From: an uncultured bacterium
GTDB taxonomy: Bacteria > Omnitrophota > Gorgyraeia > Gorgyraeales > Gorgyraeaceae
Direction of reading: 5' to 3'
Assembly (NCBI GenBank): GCA_913009675.1
Contig: CAJVXD010000041.1
Coordinates: forward strand, 1-8,153
DNA: 8,153 nucleotides
The first letter of the stretch is position 1. Each line of letters opens with the position of its first letter. The notes under the pieces are model-generated. The model had not been told where the DNA came from. It saw nothing but the letters and a program-made list of their open reading frames with translations, and searched no databases. Shown here piece by piece: positions 6,294-8,153 of the stretch. The position numbers and the translations under genes were made by a program.

Positions 6294-6300
6294 AAGGGAG
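6294..6300 (+). promoter_or_regulatory. Ribosome binding site of nusA
   Basis: AAGGGAG lies 8 nt before ATG 6309. It fixes that ATG as the start in preference to the in-frame TTG at 6285, which would place the Shine-Dalgarno sequence inside the gene. Confidence 0.8.
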
Positions 6301-6308
6301 AGCATAAG

Positions 6309-7532
6309 ATGAACCAGGAATTATTGACGATTTTAGACAGCATTGAACGGGATAAGGGCATCAAAAAAGATATCCTTGTAAGGGCTATAGAATCCGCCCT
6401 TATAAGTGCTGCTCGTAAGAAGCTGGGCAAGCATGTCATGGATATAAAGGTTGAGTTTGATCAGGAGACAGGCGACTTTAAGGTCTTCGGCCCTGATGGC
6501 CGTGAACTCTCGGGTGAGTTTGGAAGGATTTCTGCGCAGACTGCAAAACAGGTGATCATACAGAAGATTCGAGAGGCAGAGAGGGATGTGGTGTTTACAG
6601 AATATCAGGGAAAGATAAATGACATTGCCTCCGGCAGCGTTCATAGATTTGAAAAAGGCATGATTATCGTAGATATGGGCCGCGCAGAAGGCATATTACC
6701 CAGGAGAGAGATTTCACCCAATGAGGAATACAGGCAGGGTGACAGGATGAAGGCCCTTATCATGGATGTAAAAAAGACCCCAAAGGGCCCTGAGATTATG
6801 CTTTCGAGGACCAATCCCGGGCTCGTAAAAAGATTATTCGAGCTTGAGGTGCCCGAGATATATGAAGGTATTGTCGAGATAAAACATGTTTCCAGGGAGG
6901 CAGGCGAGCGTTCGAAGATAGCTGTTTATTCCAAGGATGACAAGGTCGATCCGGTAGGTGCGTGTGTCGGTATGAGGGGGCTGCGGGTAAAGAATATCGT
7001 CAGGGAATTGGGCGGCGAGAGGATAGATATAATACGCTGGAGCATAGATTCAGGAGAGTTTATATCCTCTGCCTTGAGTCCTGCAGAGATATCGAGTGTA
7101 AGAACATTTGAATCCGAGAAGAGGGCCGAGGTGATCGTTGTAGATGATCAGTTGTCTCTGGCCATAGGGAAGAAGGGCCAGAATGTCAGATTGGCTGCAA
7201 AACTTACAGGCTGGAATATAGATATAAGGAGCAAATCCGAGATAGACGAGGTGAGCCGGATCCCCATTAAGGAGATAGATGGCGTTGGTCCAAAGACAGC
7301 AAAGGCCCTTATAAAGGCGGGTTTCAAGACCATCGGCCATATTTCCAAGGTAGACATAAAAGAATTGAAAGGCGTGAAGGGCGTTGGCAAAAAGACAGCT
7401 GAAAAGATATTACATTCAGCAAAACAATTGCTGGAGAAGAAGATTCATGAAGTAAGGGATAAAAAGAGCAAAGAGAAGAGGAAGCAAAGAGAAAGGGAAG
7501 AAGCGGATAAAGAAGGGAAGGATAAAGAATGA
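6309..7532 (+). CDS. nusA: Transcription termination/antitermination factor NusA
   Basis: 407 residues from ATG 6309. NusA binds RNA polymerase and nascent RNA and modulates pausing, termination and antitermination. The domain order is canonical. Residues 1-105 are the polymerase-binding N-terminal domain. An S1 domain follows at ~108-175 ([26 protein letters not shown]). KH1 has GMRG at 221-224 and KH2 has GKKG at 287-290, preceded by [10 protein letters not shown]. Two helix-hairpin-helix motifs follow ([12 protein letters not shown] ~323-334; [13 protein letters not shown] ~356-368), an addition beyond the minimal core of short NusA proteins. The last ~30 residues are an almost purely Lys/Glu/Arg tail, probably an extended helix or disordered. 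The gene starts 89 nt after rimP, across a strong hairpin. Its TGA overlaps the infB ATG by 4 nt (ATGA), suggesting translational coupling. Confidence 0.96.
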   Translation: MNQELLTILDSIERDKGIKKDILVRAIESALISAARKKLGKHVMDIKVEFDQETGDFKVFGPDGRELSGEFGRISAQTAKQVIIQKIREAERDVVFTEYQGKINDIASGSVHRFEKGMIIVDMGRAEGILPRREISPNEEYRQGDRMKALIMDVKKTPKGPEIMLSRTNPGLVKRLFELEVPEIYEGIVEIKHVSREAGERSKIAVYSKDDKVDPVGACVGMRGLRVKNIVRELGGERIDIIRWSIDSGEFISSALSPAEISSVRTFESEKRAEVIVVDDQLSLAIGKKGQNVRLAAKLTGWNIDIRSKSEIDEVSRIPIKEIDGVGPKTAKALIKAGFKTIGHISKVDIKELKGVKGVGKKTAEKILHSAKQLLEKKIHEVRDKKSKEKRKQREREEADKEGKDKE

Positions 7533-8153
7533 GCATAAGGGTGCATAAGCTTGCCAAGGAACTGGCTCTTACGAGCAAGGAGCTTATAGAGAGACTTAAG
7601 GGGCTCAAGATAAAGGTGAAGGGGCATATGAGTTCCCTGGATGATGATACAGCGGCCCTTGTAAGAGAAGGGATGGTTTCTAAAAAGAAGGAAACTAAAC
7701 AGACAAGGCCTGCTTCTTCCGAACCTTCGGCCGCGACAATCGGGCAAAAAAACGTCCCGGCAGATGTAGAAAAGGATCTGAGATTATTAAAAGTGGATCT
7801 GCCCATTACAGTAAAGAACCTCGCTGTTAAACTGGAGACTAAACCCAGTGAACTTATTAAAAGGCTCATGGACAAGAAGATGCTTATTACCATAAATCAG
7901 AGGATTGACGAGGAACTTGCACGTGCAATATCCGAGGATTTCGGCTATAGGATAGAAAGGCTGCCTACTCAGGAGGAGGAGCTTTTATTGGAGCACGAGG
8001 AATGGGATCGTCAGGAGAGACTCAAGCCCAGGGCGGCTATCGTTACTTTTATGGGGCATGTTGACCATGGAAAGACCTCTTTATTGGATATGATACGCAA
8101 GACAAAGGTTGTTGATAAAGAGGCAGGAGGTATTACCCAGCATATCGGCGCTT
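7529..8153 (+). CDS. infB: Translation initiation factor IF-2, N-terminal part (3' partial)
   Basis: 208 codons are visible before the window ends. IF-2 is the GTPase that brings initiator tRNA to the 30S subunit and promotes subunit joining. Residues 1-45 ([20 protein letters not shown]) form an IF2_N-type helical domain. A charged Ser/Pro/Ala-containing linker follows (~50-85), then a second IF2_N-like domain ([20 protein letters not shown], ~90-145). The G domain begins with the P-loop GHVDHGKT at 176-183, then DMIRKTKVV and switch [10 protein letters not shown], with the conserved Thr at residue 203. The pre-G-domain region is short compared with the long linkers of many IF-2 proteins. 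The ATG at 7529 lies in the nusA stop (ATGA overlap); GAAGGGAAGG upstream (7512-7521) can serve as ribosome binding site. The remaining GTPase and C-terminal domains lie beyond the right edge. Confidence 0.95.
   Translation, partial: MSIRVHKLAKELALTSKELIERLKGLKIKVKGHMSSLDDDTAALVREGMVSKKKETKQTRPASSEPSAATIGQKNVPADVEKDLRLLKVDLPITVKNLAVKLETKPSELIKRLMDKKMLITINQRIDEELARAISEDFGYRIERLPTQEEELLLEHEEWDRQERLKPRAAIVTFMGHVDHGKTSLLDMIRKTKVVDKEAGGITQHIGA

Noticed and set aside
6285..6308. Longer nusA starting at TTG 6285
   Set aside because: The strong AAGGGAG (6294-6300) sits 8 nt before ATG 6309, and the protein from that ATG begins MNQELL, a normal NusA start.
7324..7893. 189-codon frame on the minus strand
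   Set aside because: It is antisense to nusA and infB, both clearly real; the composition is low-complexity Ser/Leu from the reverse complement of Lys/Glu-rich coding sequence.
1..8153. CRISPR array, insertion sequence or phage genes
   Set aside because: No regularly spaced repeats, transposase or phage-like proteins are visible; the repeats at 5565-5760 are few and irregular.

Overview
The window looks like a chromosomal piece from an uncultured bacterium. My best guess is Candidatus Omnitrophota (OP3) or a relative. The basis is a very long multidomain protein of a style I associate with that phylum, moderate to low GC, and a standard bacterial rimP-nusA-infB cluster. The phylum assignment is inference. 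All genes lie on the + strand.

Positions 1-5268 hold one long reading frame that enters from the left edge. It is open throughout except for one in-frame TAA at 625-627. Upstream of the TAA is a helical segment. Downstream come a GGFHT-containing module, a basic linker, a class II fructose-1,6-bisphosphatase (GlpX)-like domain, a glucosamine-6-phosphate deaminase (NagB)-like domain split by two insertions, and an unassigned C-terminal module. The two recognisable enzyme domains share one metabolite, fructose 6-phosphate: GlpX makes it, and NagB interconverts it with glucosamine 6-phosphate. Most catalytic positions I could align are retained, so the fusion may be enzymatically active. The upstream TAA means that full-length product is either not made, made by readthrough, or that the TAA is a recent mutation or sequence error.

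Positions 5269-5769 hold no convincing gene but are full of structure. They contain two hairpins (one a possible weak terminator), a strong sigma70-type promoter, a Shine-Dalgarno-like stretch with no obvious gene, and a hairpin-plus-T8 terminator or attenuator about 60 nt after the promoter. A perfect 16-bp inverted repeat follows, then repeat-like sequence that runs almost to the rimP start codon.

Positions 5770-8153 hold rimP, nusA and the beginning of infB, in the conserved bacterial order. These are the 30S maturation factor, the transcription elongation/termination factor and initiation factor 2. rimP and nusA are separated by an 89-nt spacer carrying another perfect 16-bp hairpin. nusA and infB overlap by 4 nt (ATGA), which suggests translational coupling. 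infB runs off the right edge just after its switch I region.
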